Positions 25,862-33,501 of a DNA stretch of 64,000 nucleotides are shown here, piece by piece (position 1 is the first letter of the stretch; each line of letters opens with the position of its first letter). Below the pieces are notes generated by a model. It worked only from the letters and a program-made list of their open reading frames with translations, did no database searches and was not told the DNA's origin. The position numbers and the translations under genes are program-made. The DNA comes from UBA6080 sp964607515. Lineage in GTDB: Bacteria; Fermentibacterota; Fermentibacteria; Fermentibacterales; JCC-6. Where the stretch lies: assembly GCA_964607515.1 (NCBI GenBank), contig CAZSKU010000008.1, positions 1 through 64,000 on the forward strand, in the 5' to 3' direction.

Positions 25862-27228
25862 CCCCAAAGCCGCTCCATCTCCCGGTTGAGCCGCAGAACC
25901 AGGATGTCCTCCTGCCCCGGCAGAACCGTTCTCATGTCCATCTTGACCGTGTTCTCCTCCACCCTGACGGCCACCGCCGGGGAACCGCTTCTGAGGGCCA
26001 GGGCCAGGCCGTCCGGAGAGGGGCAGGAAAGGCTCACGCCCGCCGAGGGGATCGGGGTGTCCGGCAGGGCTCCGCTTCCCACATAGCTGCCCATCTCCTC
26101 CACCGATGCAGAGCACCCGGAGGGCAGGGAAAGCCGCTGAATCAGCGCGGCCGCCCGGTCTGCCATCTCCCCGGGCCTGCCGATGAACATGCGGTAGACC
26201 GGATGGTGTGCCGCCAGATACGCCGGATCCTCCAGGAAGAGCTTCAGGGTGGCTTCCAGGCCGGCCAGGGTGAGTTTGCACACCCTGAGGGCCCGGGCCA
26301 GGGGATGCTTCCTGATCCTGTCAATGCAGATCTTCGTCCCCAGGAGTATGCCCGCCTGGGGTCCGCCTATGAGCTTGTCGCCGGAACAGGTGACCACCGA
26401 CGCGCCCGCCTGGATGCTCTGCTGCACCGTAGGTTCGTCGGGAAGACCGAAATTGCCCAGGGGAACCAGGCTTCCGGCCCCGAGGTCGTCTATGACCGGC
26501 ACGCCCGCCTCCCGGCCGAGAGCCACCAGTTCCGTCAGGGACGGCTCGCCGGAGAATCCCCTGATCCGGTAGTTGGAGGGGTGGACCCTGAGAATCGCCG
26601 CGGTTCTGTCCGATAACGCCTCCCGGTAATCCCTCAGGTGGGTCCTGTTGGTGCACCCCACCTCCACCATTACGCATCCGCTCTGCCTCATGACCTCCGG
26701 TATCCGGAACGCTCCGCCTATTTCCACCAGCTGACCCCGGGACACCACCACCTCCCTGCCCGCCGCCATGGATGACAGCACAAGCAGGGTTGCTCCGGCG
26801 TTGTTGTTGGCCACTGTGGCGGCCTCTGCTCCGGTGATCCTGGTCAGGAGTTTCTCGATGTGGGCGTCCCGGTGCCCCCGGCCTCCCGCCTGCCGGTCCC
26901 ACTGGAGCACAGCGTAGCCGGTGGCCACCCGGGTAATGTTCTCGACGGCCCCGGCCGGAAGGCATGCCCTTCCCAGGGCAGTATGAAGCACGACCCCGGT
27001 GGCGTTCACCACCGAGGCCATTGTGGATGCCACGGCCGACCCGGCCCTTTCCGCCGCCGCCGCCACGGTGTCCTCCAGGGTGGGGCAGGCCCCTCCGGCC
27101 AGAACCTTGTTCCTGGCCTCCTCCACCCCTTCCCTGGCGGCCTCCCTGGCCACCGAGGGAGGGTATCCCTCCAGACCCTGGATCACCGCATGAACCGGCG
27201 GCAACCCCCTGAGACCCCGGTCATCCAT
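25858..27228 (-). CDS. selA: L-seryl-tRNA(Sec) selenium transferase
   Basis: SelA is the PLP enzyme that turns seryl-tRNA(Sec) into selenocysteyl-tRNA, with selenophosphate as donor. The 456-residue product has VNATGVVLHTALGRA, a long catalytic domain, IDDLGAGSLVPL, and the PLP lysine in CSGDKLIGGPQAG. Its length is standard. The ATG at 27228 follows GGGGAGG and lies 15 bases after rnfB. The gene therefore seems to be read through from the rnf operon. No selC or selD is in the window. Confidence 0.95.
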   Translation of the reverse strand: MDDRGLRGLPPVHAVIQGLEGYPPSVAREAAREGVEEARNKVLAGGACPTLEDTVAAAAERAGSAVASTMASVVNATGVVLHTALGRACLPAGAVENITRVATGYAVLQWDRQAGGRGHRDAHIEKLLTRITGAEAATVANNNAGATLLVLSSMAAGREVVVSRGQLVEIGGAFRIPEVMRQSGCVMVEVGCTNRTHLRDYREALSDRTAAILRVHPSNYRIRGFSGEPSLTELVALGREAGVPVIDDLGAGSLVPLGNFGLPDEPTVQQSIQAGASVVTCSGDKLIGGPQAGILLGTKICIDRIRKHPLARALRVCKLTLAGLEATLKLFLEDPAYLAAHHPVYRMFIGRPGEMADRAAALIQRLSLPSGCSASVEEMGSYVGSGALPDTPIPSAGVSLSCPSPDGLALALRSGSPAVAVRVEENTVKMDMRTVLPGQEDILVLRLNREMERLWG

Positions 27229-27243
27229 GGCAGCCTCCCCGGT

Positions 27244-28284
27244 CTAGGGCTGGGCCAGATGGGTCCCCAGCATCCTGATGGACTTCTTGGGACACTTCGG
27301 GACGCACTGCCCGCAGCCCACGCATTTCTCCGGAACCACTTCGTGCTTCTGCCTGACCTCCCCCCGGATGGCCCCGGTGGGGCACACCTTGGTGCAGAGG
27401 GTGCAGCCGATGCACGTGTTGTCTATGAAGGCCTTGGGTCTGGCCGGCACCATGTCCACTATGGCCGAGGTGGGACACTCGCCGGCGCAGATTCCGCAGT
27501 TGATGCACTTCGCCGGATCAATGGAAGCCAGGAAACTCTCGATTGTTATGGCTTCCACGGGACAAGCCTTGGCGCACTTCCCGCAGCCTATGCACGCCAC
27601 GGAACAGGCTTTCCTGGCGATCCCGCCCTTGTCCCTGCTGGAGCAGGCGATTATGACCTTCCTGTCCTCGGGCCACAGGCTGATGATGCCCCTTGGGCAG
27701 GCCGACACGCACTTCCCGCACCCCGTGCACTTCTCAGGGATCACCACAGGCAGACCGTTCTCCCCCATGTAGATGGCGCCGAAGGGACAGGCCGCCACGC
27801 AGTCTCCGAACCCGAGACAACCGTACCTGCAGAGTTTGTGCCCCTCCATGACGAGAAGCGCAGAGGAGCAGTTCTCCGGCCCCCGGTAGGCGAAGGCGTC
27901 CACGGCGCTGTGCCCGCCTCCGCAATGGATCACGGCAACTTTCCTGGCGCTCTCGTCCACGGCCACCCCGAGGATGGAGGCGATCCTGGCGTTCACACCG
28001 GCGCCAGCCGCCACGCACCCCCCGGGGGGAGCCGCTCCGGCGACCACCGCCTCGGCGAAGGCTGCGCATCCGGGGTATCCGCATCCGCCGCAGTTGGCTC
28101 CGGGAAGGATCTCGCCGATCTTCTCGACCCTGGGGTCCTTGGGCACCGCCAGCTTCTTGGCCGCAAGGGCCAGGCCGAGGCCCAGAAGCAGCCCTATGCC
28201 CCCCAGCACGAAGGCCGGAAGGGTCACCGCCGAGCCGGCGTCGGCCCCCTGCAGTACCCGTACCAGAAGAATGACTGAATTCAT
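27244..28284 (-). CDS. rnfB: Rnf complex Fe-S subunit RnfB
   Basis: RnfB receives electrons from ferredoxin for the membrane ferredoxin:NAD oxidoreductase. The 346-residue product has an N-terminal membrane helix and the CGGCGYPGC four-cysteine motif. Six ferredoxin-type motifs follow (CLGFGDCVAACP, CTGCGKCVSACP, CIGCGKCAKACP, CINCGICAGECP, CIGCTLCTKVCP, CVGCGQCVPKCP), arranged as three pairs. That suggests up to seven [4Fe-4S] clusters, in line with the long anaerobe forms rather than the short proteobacterial form. The ATG at 28284 is preceded by GGGGGGTGACGG and lies 4 bases after rnfA. Confidence 0.93.
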   Translation of the reverse strand: MNSVILLVRVLQGADAGSAVTLPAFVLGGIGLLLGLGLALAAKKLAVPKDPRVEKIGEILPGANCGGCGYPGCAAFAEAVVAGAAPPGGCVAAGAGVNARIASILGVAVDESARKVAVIHCGGGHSAVDAFAYRGPENCSSALLVMEGHKLCRYGCLGFGDCVAACPFGAIYMGENGLPVVIPEKCTGCGKCVSACPRGIISLWPEDRKVIIACSSRDKGGIARKACSVACIGCGKCAKACPVEAITIESFLASIDPAKCINCGICAGECPTSAIVDMVPARPKAFIDNTCIGCTLCTKVCPTGAIRGEVRQKHEVVPEKCVGCGQCVPKCPKKSIRMLGTHLAQP

Positions 28285-28288
28285 TCCG

Positions 28289-28933
28289 TCACCCCCCCAG
28301 CCCGGCGAAGCCGAGGAATGCGATGGACATGGCCCCGGCCATGAGAAAGGCGATGGGAAGACCCTTGAGAGCCCGCGGCACCGGTGTCTGCTCCAGCCGT
28401 TCCCGAAGGCCGGCCATAAGCACCAGGGCCAGGGTGAACCCAATCCCCGCCGACACGGCATTGATCAGGCTGAACCCGAGGCTGTACTTCTCCTCGATGT
28501 TCAGCACGGCAACCCCGAGTATCGCGCAGTTGGTGGTGATCAGGGGCAGGTAGATTCCCAGGGCCTGGTAAAGGGCCGGGCTGAACTTCTGAAGGATCAT
28601 CTCCACCAGCTGCACCAGGGCGGCGATTATGATGATGAAGGCTATGGTCTTCAGGTAGCTGATTCCCAGGGGCACCAGCAGCAGGTTGTACACCGCCCAG
28701 CTGCCCAGGGTTGCCAGGGCCATCACGAATATCACCGCGGCCCCCATGCCGACGGCGCTGTCCAGCTGTTTGGAGACGCCCATGAAGGGGCAGATTCCCA
28801 GGAAGCGGCTCAGCACGAAGTTGTTGATGAAGATGGCCCCTATGATGATGGTCATCATGGCGCCGAAACTGAACCCGGGCTCCTGGGTTCCGGAAGCCGA
28901 GACAAGTATCTCAAGTACCGGGGAGGCGCTCAC
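28289..28933 (-). CDS. rnfA: Rnf complex membrane subunit RnfA
   Basis: RnfA is one of two related membrane subunits that form the ion- and electron-transfer core of Rnf. The 214-residue product has about six helices and the motifs FINNFVLSRFLGICPFMGV and LPLITTNCAILGV, with the conserved cysteines (CPF, NCAI) that can hold the intramembrane cluster between RnfA and RnfE. It starts at a GTG (28933) overlapping the rnfE stop as GTGA. The first 20 or so residues (SASPVLEILVSASGTQEPG) are longer than usual, so an inner start such as the MMTIIIGAIF methionines is possible. Confidence 0.93.
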   Translation of the reverse strand: MSASPVLEILVSASGTQEPGFSFGAMMTIIIGAIFINNFVLSRFLGICPFMGVSKQLDSAVGMGAAVIFVMALATLGSWAVYNLLLVPLGISYLKTIAFIIIIAALVQLVEMILQKFSPALYQALGIYLPLITTNCAILGVAVLNIEEKYSLGFSLINAVSAGIGFTLALVLMAGLRERLEQTPVPRALKGLPIAFLMAGAMSIAFLGFAGLGG

Positions 28934-29541
28934 CGGGCACCCCCTTTCCGCCTGTTGTCGAGGATGTTGAAGAAGCCCAGTATGAACCCCATGAGTATGA
29001 AGGCCCCCGGGGCCAGGATGGCGATGAGCAGCGGTTGCCGGTTGTAGCCGGAACCCAGGAGGTTGATTCCCAGCCAGGTGCCGTTGCCCAGGATCTCCCG
29101 GAAGGTTGCCATCACCAGCATGGCGAAGGTGAACCCTACACCCATGCCCAGGCCGTCCGCCACGGCTGCTGGAACGGTGTTCTTATTGGCGAAGCCCTCC
29201 GCCCTTCCCAGGATGATGCAGTTCACCACGATCAGGGGGATGAAGATGCCGAGGTTCCGGTGCAGGTCCGGCACGTAGGCGTTCATGATGAGGTCCACCA
29301 GGGTTACGAAGGTCGCGATGATGACGATATAGCACGGAATCCGCACCTTCGAGGGAATGGCCTTCCTCAGCGCGGCTACCAGGAAGTTGGAGCACACCAG
29401 CACGAACCCCGCCGCGGCCCCCATTCCCAGGGCGTTCTCAACGCTGCTGGTCACCGCCAGGAACGGGCACATTCCCAGGACCAGCCTGAAGATGGGGTTT
29501 TCCTTGTAAATGCCTTTGACGAACTCTCCGGCGAGACTCAC
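28930..29541 (-). CDS. rnfE: Rnf complex membrane subunit RnfE
   Basis: RnfE is the paralogue of RnfA in the membrane core. The 203-residue product has NPIFRLVLGMCPFLAVTSS and FIPLIVVNCIILGRAE, the two cysteine motifs of the family, and ends in a basic tail (NRRKGGAR). It starts at a GTG (29541) that overlaps the rnfG stop as GTGA, and its own stop overlaps rnfA. The order C-D-G-E-A-B matches the Rnf operons of anaerobes. Confidence 0.94.
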   Translation of the reverse strand: MSLAGEFVKGIYKENPIFRLVLGMCPFLAVTSSVENALGMGAAAGFVLVCSNFLVAALRKAIPSKVRIPCYIVIIATFVTLVDLIMNAYVPDLHRNLGIFIPLIVVNCIILGRAEGFANKNTVPAAVADGLGMGVGFTFAMLVMATFREILGNGTWLGINLLGSGYNRQPLLIAILAPGAFILMGFILGFFNILDNRRKGGAR

Positions 29542-30143
29542 AGCGATCCTCCCCCCTCGGTGAAAAGGCCCGCGTCGGACATGGCTTCAAGGCCCTTCCT
29601 CACCGACTGGGTCACCGCCCTGGAGGTGATGGTGCTCCCGGTGATGGCGTCTATGTCCCCGCCGTCCTTGGCCAGCAGCAGCCCCCCGGCACCCCTGCCT
29701 GTGAAGAAGGCGATGAGCCTGGATGGATCGGCCACGTTGGCGCCCAGCCCTGGGGTTTCCTGCTGGAAGAGGATCTGGGTGCCGGTGACCACGCCGTCCA
29801 TTCCACAGGCCACCATGGTCTGCACGGTGCTGGAGTATCCCTTCCCGTACGCTATGAACAGGTAACCGATCAGACGCCCCTCGGAGTAGACCCCCACCAC
29901 GGACAGGGTTTCGTCCGCGGAGGAGTAGGGGTTCTCGAGCCCCGGCACCGAAAGGCTGTCGAAGGAAGCCTCTCCCGAGGCTCCGGGAATGGTCGAAGCG
30001 GCGCTTTCCATGGCCAGGAGTTTCGCCTCCTCCTTCTGCCGGGCGATTATAGGCTCGGTGAAGCCGTTGACGAAACCCAGTGAGCCGGCGGCGATCACCG
30101 CCACCACCATGAGAACCGCGCCGAGTTTCAGCACCTCAGCCAT
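29538..30143 (-). CDS. rnfG: Rnf complex FMN-binding subunit RnfG
   Basis: RnfG is anchored by one N-terminal helix, with its FMN domain on the outer side of the membrane. The 201-residue product has that helix at about 7-27. Near the C-terminus is the flavinylation motif in DAITGSTITSRAV, where a threonine takes FMN through a phosphoester bond. The motif reads TGSTITS where TGATxTS is most common, which is a tolerated change. The ATG at 30143 lies inside the last codons of rnfD (8-base overlap). The flavin transferase ApbE was not found here. Confidence 0.92.
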   Translation of the reverse strand: MAEVLKLGAVLMVVAVIAAGSLGFVNGFTEPIIARQKEEAKLLAMESAASTIPGASGEASFDSLSVPGLENPYSSADETLSVVGVYSEGRLIGYLFIAYGKGYSSTVQTMVACGMDGVVTGTQILFQQETPGLGANVADPSRLIAFFTGRGAGGLLLAKDGGDIDAITGSTITSRAVTQSVRKGLEAMSDAGLFTEGGGSL

Positions 30144-31260
30144 TATTCCTCACCTCCCCGAAAGCCCTGGGCTTGGTGTAGCGGTCTATCAGAGGGGTGG
30201 TGAGGTTCATAAGGAGTATGGAGTAGCTGCATCCCTCCGGGTAACCTCCCCACCTGCGGATGATCATGGTGATGAGACCGGCTCCTATTCCGAAGATGAT
30301 TCTGCCCTTCCGGGTGACCGGTGTCGTGACCATGTCGGTGATCATGAAGAATCCACCGAGAACCACCCCTCCCGAGAGCAGGTGGAAGAGGGGGTCGCCC
30401 CGGAAGGCTCCCTGGCCCCCGAAGAGCCAGGCGAACAGGGCCACTGCGCCCAGGTAGCTCAGGGGAAGTCTGGGTTCAAGCACTTTCCTGAAGAAGAGGT
30501 AAGTCGCCCCGAGAAGAAGCATCAGGGCGCTGGTTTCCCCTATGCAGCCTCCGGTTCTTCCCAGGAACAGGCTGATCAGGGTTTCCCGGGAGGAGAGGAG
30601 CGTCCGGGCCGAGGCGGCCCTTTCCTGAAGCGCCCGGGCCTGCTCTGCGTCTTCGTCAGCGGCCGCCTCCGCGGCGCCGGCATCCCAGTCGTAGGTCTGC
30701 TGCAGAAGGTTCAGTGGAGTGGCTCCCGTGGCCACGTCCGACTCCTCCAGCCGGGCTGCGGGTATCCCCGACTGATCCCATGTGTCGTCCCTGGAAGGTC
30801 CGTGCTCCATGGGAGCCCACCAGCCTGCGGTCATGAGGACCGGAAAGCTGGCCACCAGGAACGCCCTGCCCAGAAGGGCCGGGTTCACGATGTTGTATCC
30901 AAGCCCCCCGAAGGCCTGCTTCGCCACCGCGATGGCGAAGGCGCTTCCCAGGATGGGGAGCCACCAGGGCACCGACGGCGGCACGTTGTAGGCCAGCAGT
31001 ATGCCCGTCACCACGGCGCTGCCGTCCAGAACGACGTTCACCGGTTTTTTCATGAACCTCAGGCAGAGCGCCTCGGTGACCACCGCCGCCAGTACGCTGA
31101 GACCCGTCAGCAGCAGAGCCCTGAAACCGAAGAAGTACACCGCCGCCGCCAGGGCAGGCAGCAGGGCCAGGGCCACGTCGGTCATGATCCGCCGGGTTGA
31201 CTCGGGAGAACCGAAGTGGGGGGAAATGGCCAGTTCGAATTTTCTTGCCTCAGCCATCAT
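30136..31260 (-). CDS. rnfD: Rnf complex membrane subunit RnfD
   Basis: RnfD is the NqrB-like membrane subunit and carries a covalent FMN. The 374-residue product has about nine helices and the KPVNVVLDGSAVVTG, FGGLGYNIVNPALLGRAF and GETSALMLLLG motifs. The flavinylation site is in TGATPLN. Between that site and SLFLG is an extra stretch of about 45 residues rich in Ala, Glu and Asp (WDAGAAEAAADEDAEQARAL). Two ATGs (31260 and 31257) are possible starts, and both overlap the rnfC stop. Confidence 0.93.
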   Translation of the reverse strand: MMAEARKFELAISPHFGSPESTRRIMTDVALALLPALAAAVYFFGFRALLLTGLSVLAAVVTEALCLRFMKKPVNVVLDGSAVVTGILLAYNVPPSVPWWLPILGSAFAIAVAKQAFGGLGYNIVNPALLGRAFLVASFPVLMTAGWWAPMEHGPSRDDTWDQSGIPAARLEESDVATGATPLNLLQQTYDWDAGAAEAAADEDAEQARALQERAASARTLLSSRETLISLFLGRTGGCIGETSALMLLLGATYLFFRKVLEPRLPLSYLGAVALFAWLFGGQGAFRGDPLFHLLSGGVVLGGFFMITDMVTTPVTRKGRIIFGIGAGLITMIIRRWGGYPEGCSYSILLMNLTTPLIDRYTKPRAFGEVRNNG

Positions 31261-32573
31261 GACCCCTTTCCGGCCCTGGCCATGGCCCTGATCTCGTTCT
31301 GAGCCCTCTTGATGTAGTGGACCAGGTATCTGCCCGCAGGGCAGACGTAGCTGCAGGTTCCGCAAGCCATGCAGTTCAGGGCTCCGAACTCCTTGGCGGC
31401 CTGCCATTTCTCGTACTCGGAGGCCCGGGCGATCATGCTGGGAACCAGGTTGAGGGGACATGAGTCCACACATCTGCCGCAGCGGATGCAGGGACCTTCG
31501 TCGGTTTCCCTGGCTTCACCGGAAGACAGGGCCAGGATCCCGCTGGTTCCCTTGGTCACCGGGACTTCGTCGGTGTGCACCGAGATGCCCATCATGGGCC
31601 CTCCGGAGATCAGCCTGCGGACGTCGGGACCGTATCCCCCCGCGGCTTCCACCAGTCGGGCCACCGGAGTGCCCACACTGCAAAGGAAGTTGCCGGGCCT
31701 GTTGACTCCCCGTCCGGTGACGGTGGTCACCCGGGAGACCGACGGAATTCCCTCCCGTACAGCCTGTGCCACGGCCACGCAGGTGCCCACGTTTTGAACC
31801 ACAACCCCTATGTCCAGGGGCAGCCCCCCGGCGGGGACCTTCCGGCGGCACACCGCGTGGATGAGCTGCTTCTCGGCGCCCTGGGGGTAGGAAACCTTCA
31901 GGGGAACAACCCTGACGCCTTTTCTCTCCATGAGTTCGATGGCGTCGGGCTTGTTCACCTCTATGCCGATGCAGGGATTCTCCACCCGCAGAACCATGGC
32001 CAGGATGCGCATCCCCTCGATGACGTCGTCGGGATTCTCCAGCATCAGCCTGTGATCCGCGGTGAGGTAGGGCTCGCACTCCACTCCATTGATTATCAGG
32101 GTGTCTATCCTCTTGTCGGGAGGGGGGGAAAGCTTCACGAAGGTTGGGAAGCAGGCTCCGCCCATGCCGCATACCCCGGCATCACAGATCCTGCCGATGA
32201 GTTCGTCCGGCGACCTGTTCACCCAGTCGGGCCAGGGCTCGAACACAGGTTCCTCCCCGGCGCTCTCAACCGAGATCACCACCGCCGGACCCAGGCGCCG
32301 GTGGGGCATCGGAGCCTCGACCACTCCGACAACCTTGCCGGCTGCCGGGGAATGGGTGGGAAGGCTGATGAAACCGTTCTTCTCCCCCAGCACCTGACCG
32401 AAACCTACCGAGTCTCCCTGTTTGACCACCGGGGTCGAAGGCGTGCCCAGGTGCTGACACAGGGAGACCGTCAGCGTTTCCGGTACGGGGATCTTCACAA
32501 TCTCCCGGGAACGGCTGATCTCCTTGTTTCCCGGCGGATGTGTCCCTCCGGAGAATGTCCTTGCCCTGCTCAT
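31257..32573 (-). CDS. rnfC: Rnf complex NADH-binding Fe-S subunit RnfC
   Basis: RnfC holds FMN and the NAD site and passes electrons to NAD+. The 438-residue product has the N-terminal barrel-sandwich (QHLGTPSTPVVKQGDSV), the nucleotide segment GVCGMGGACFPTFVKL and INGVECEPYLTADHRLM. Two [4Fe-4S] motifs, CIRCGRCVDSCP and CMACGTCSYVCP, lie near the C-terminus. The ATG at 32573 follows GGAGGAG and is the first gene of the rnfCDGEAB run. The upstream leader holds a hairpin at 32610-32627. Confidence 0.95.
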   Translation of the reverse strand: MSRARTFSGGTHPPGNKEISRSREIVKIPVPETLTVSLCQHLGTPSTPVVKQGDSVGFGQVLGEKNGFISLPTHSPAAGKVVGVVEAPMPHRRLGPAVVISVESAGEEPVFEPWPDWVNRSPDELIGRICDAGVCGMGGACFPTFVKLSPPPDKRIDTLIINGVECEPYLTADHRLMLENPDDVIEGMRILAMVLRVENPCIGIEVNKPDAIELMERKGVRVVPLKVSYPQGAEKQLIHAVCRRKVPAGGLPLDIGVVVQNVGTCVAVAQAVREGIPSVSRVTTVTGRGVNRPGNFLCSVGTPVARLVEAAGGYGPDVRRLISGGPMMGISVHTDEVPVTKGTSGILALSSGEARETDEGPCIRCGRCVDSCPLNLVPSMIARASEYEKWQAAKEFGALNCMACGTCSYVCPAGRYLVHYIKRAQNEIRAMARAGKGS

Positions 32574-32609
32574 ACTCCTCCAAAACTGCGCGGATCATGA
32601 ATAAAGGCA

Positions 32610-32627
32610 CGGGTGCGCAAGCACCCG
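32610..32627 (-). other. Hairpin in the rnf leader
   Basis: CGGGTGC and GCACCCG form a perfect 7-bp stem with a 4-base loop, between arsC and rnfC. On the minus strand it is followed by TGCCTTTATT, so it could act as a weak terminator for arsC or as a leader structure for rnf. Confidence 0.35.
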
Positions 32628-32652
32628 CCCCCCATAAGGAACGGCACGCTGA

Positions 32653-32681
32653 ACCATAGAACGAAACACTCCCCGGAGCAA
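32653..32681 (-). promoter_or_regulatory. Weak candidate promoter for rnfC
   Basis: TTGCTC (32681-32676) and TATGGT (32658-32653) are 17 bases apart on the minus strand. The match is only moderate (3/6 and 4/6). The position, about 80 bases ahead of the rnfC start, is reasonable. Confidence 0.25.
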
Positions 32682-32693
32682 CCTCCAGGCGAG

Positions 32694-33134
32694 TTACTCG
32701 GACATGTGTTCGGACAGGAAGCGGAGAACCCGCTCCTCGATGATATCCCTGACCCTTTGGAATGGTTCGCAGCGGTCCGGTCCGTCGGTAGGCATCTCCG
32801 CGGGGTCCGGCACTCCCCAGAATTCCCTGACATGCGGCCCGGGATACACCGGGCAGCGGGATTCCGCCCGGTCGCAGACGGTGATCAGGTAGCCTACCAT
32901 GACGTGTTTCCTGATGAAATCGTCCCAGAGGCTCTTCGGGGCATGGCCCAGCGCGAGCAGATCCAGCCCCTTTTCCTTCATCACCCGGAGTGCGCAGGGG
33001 TGGATCTCCGACGATTCCAGCCCGGCGCTGCATGCAAAAAAACGACCCTCACCATGATGATTGAGAAATGCCTCCGCCATCTGGCTTCTGGCGGAGTTCC
33101 GACTGCACAGAAAAAGAACTCTCGGTCTGCCCAT
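32694..33134 (-). CDS. arsC: Thioredoxin-dependent arsenate reductase
   Basis: The enzyme reduces arsenate to arsenite with electrons from thioredoxin. The 146-residue product has the LMW-phosphatase loop with Cys10 (LCSRNSARSQMAE). The two further cysteines needed for the arsenate redox cascade are in VCDRAESRCP (Cys87 and Cys94), with the same 7-residue spacing as the staphylococcal enzyme. EFWGVPDPAE and FQRVRDII also match that family. The ATG at 33134 with GGGAGG upstream is preferred over a TTG two codons earlier. It is near the ArsR/permease/thioredoxin operon but on the other strand. A pure tyrosine phosphatase is less likely because of the cysteine triad. Confidence 0.8.
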   Translation of the reverse strand: MGRPRVLFLCSRNSARSQMAEAFLNHHGEGRFFACSAGLESSEIHPCALRVMKEKGLDLLALGHAPKSLWDDFIRKHVMVGYLITVCDRAESRCPVYPGPHVREFWGVPDPAEMPTDGPDRCEPFQRVRDIIEERVLRFLSEHMSE

Positions 33135-33194
33135 GTTCAACCTCCCTGTCCATGATCACCAGGCAGGGACTATCCACACGCGGGATTAAGAAAG

Positions 33195-33226
33195 TGTTAA
33201 GGGCGGCGGCAGGGAACCGCCGCCCG
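33195..33226 (-). terminator. Terminator after the lysine-rich small gene
   Basis: On the minus strand GGGCGGCGG (33225-33217) and CCGCCGCCC (33209-33201) pair perfectly around a 7-base loop. TTAACACTTTCTT follows, a T-rich but interrupted tail. The hairpin begins 9 bases after the stop of the small gene at 33235. Confidence 0.65.
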
Positions 33227-33234
33227 AACCCGCC

Positions 33235-33342
33235 TCAGCCCTTTTTGGTGGGCTTCTTCGCGGCCTTCTTCTTCGGGGCCTTTTCGGCCTTTTTCTCCGC
33301 GGGAGCCTTGGCGGGAGCCTTTTTCGCCTCGTCCTTCTTCAC
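33235..33342 (-). CDS. Lysine-rich 35-residue basic protein
   Basis: This very short gene has strong support: a consensus promoter at 33413-33441, an AGGAGGG site (33357-33351) 8 bases before the GTG, and a GC-rich terminator right after the stop. The product has 15 lysines, 9 alanines and 4 prolines in 35 residues, in the pattern KKAPAKAPAEKKAEKAPKKK. That resembles the tails of histone H1-like and HU-like bacterial proteins. Binding to nucleic acid or another polyanion is a guess from composition. A second GTG at 33348 could add two residues (MIV start) but is too close to the ribosome site. Confidence 0.65.
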   Translation of the reverse strand: MKKDEAKKAPAKAPAEKKAEKAPKKKAAKKPTKKG

Positions 33343-33381
33343 GATCACTGCCCTCCTGAAAGTGGCGCAACCATGCAGTCA

Positions 33382-33405
33382 GGGCTGAAGAAACCTCTTC
33401 AGCCC
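33382..33405 (-). other. Perfect leader hairpin of the lysine-rich gene
   Basis: GGGCTGAAGA and TCTTCAGCCC form a perfect 10-bp stem with a 4-base loop. It lies between the promoter (33413-33441) and the ribosome site (33357-33351), so it is transcribed as part of the leader. No T-run follows, so it is not an intrinsic terminator. Confidence 0.6.
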
Positions 33406-33412
33406 CGAAGCG

Positions 33413-33441
33413 GATATGGTGAAACGCCGCCATGCTGTCAA
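33413..33441 (-). promoter_or_regulatory. Promoter of the lysine-rich small gene
   Basis: A perfect TTGACA (33441-33436) and CATATC (33418-33413) are separated by 17 bases on the minus strand. The start point would be near 33406, immediately before the leader hairpin. Confidence 0.6.
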
Positions 33442-33501
33442 TCCGAAGGTATATTCCCGGCTGGGATCCACCATGAAGTTCCTTCAGGCAAGGCGGATAC
33501 G

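Noticed and set aside
23972..27228. Selenoprotein gene hidden in the window
   Set aside because: Every recognised family here is full length without an internal TGA, and no UGA with a flanking family match was found by eye.
33197..33433. 78-residue minus-strand frame over the lysine-rich gene
   Set aside because: It is a different frame with Arg/Gly/Glu shadow composition. The lysine-rich frame fits the ribosome site and terminator better.
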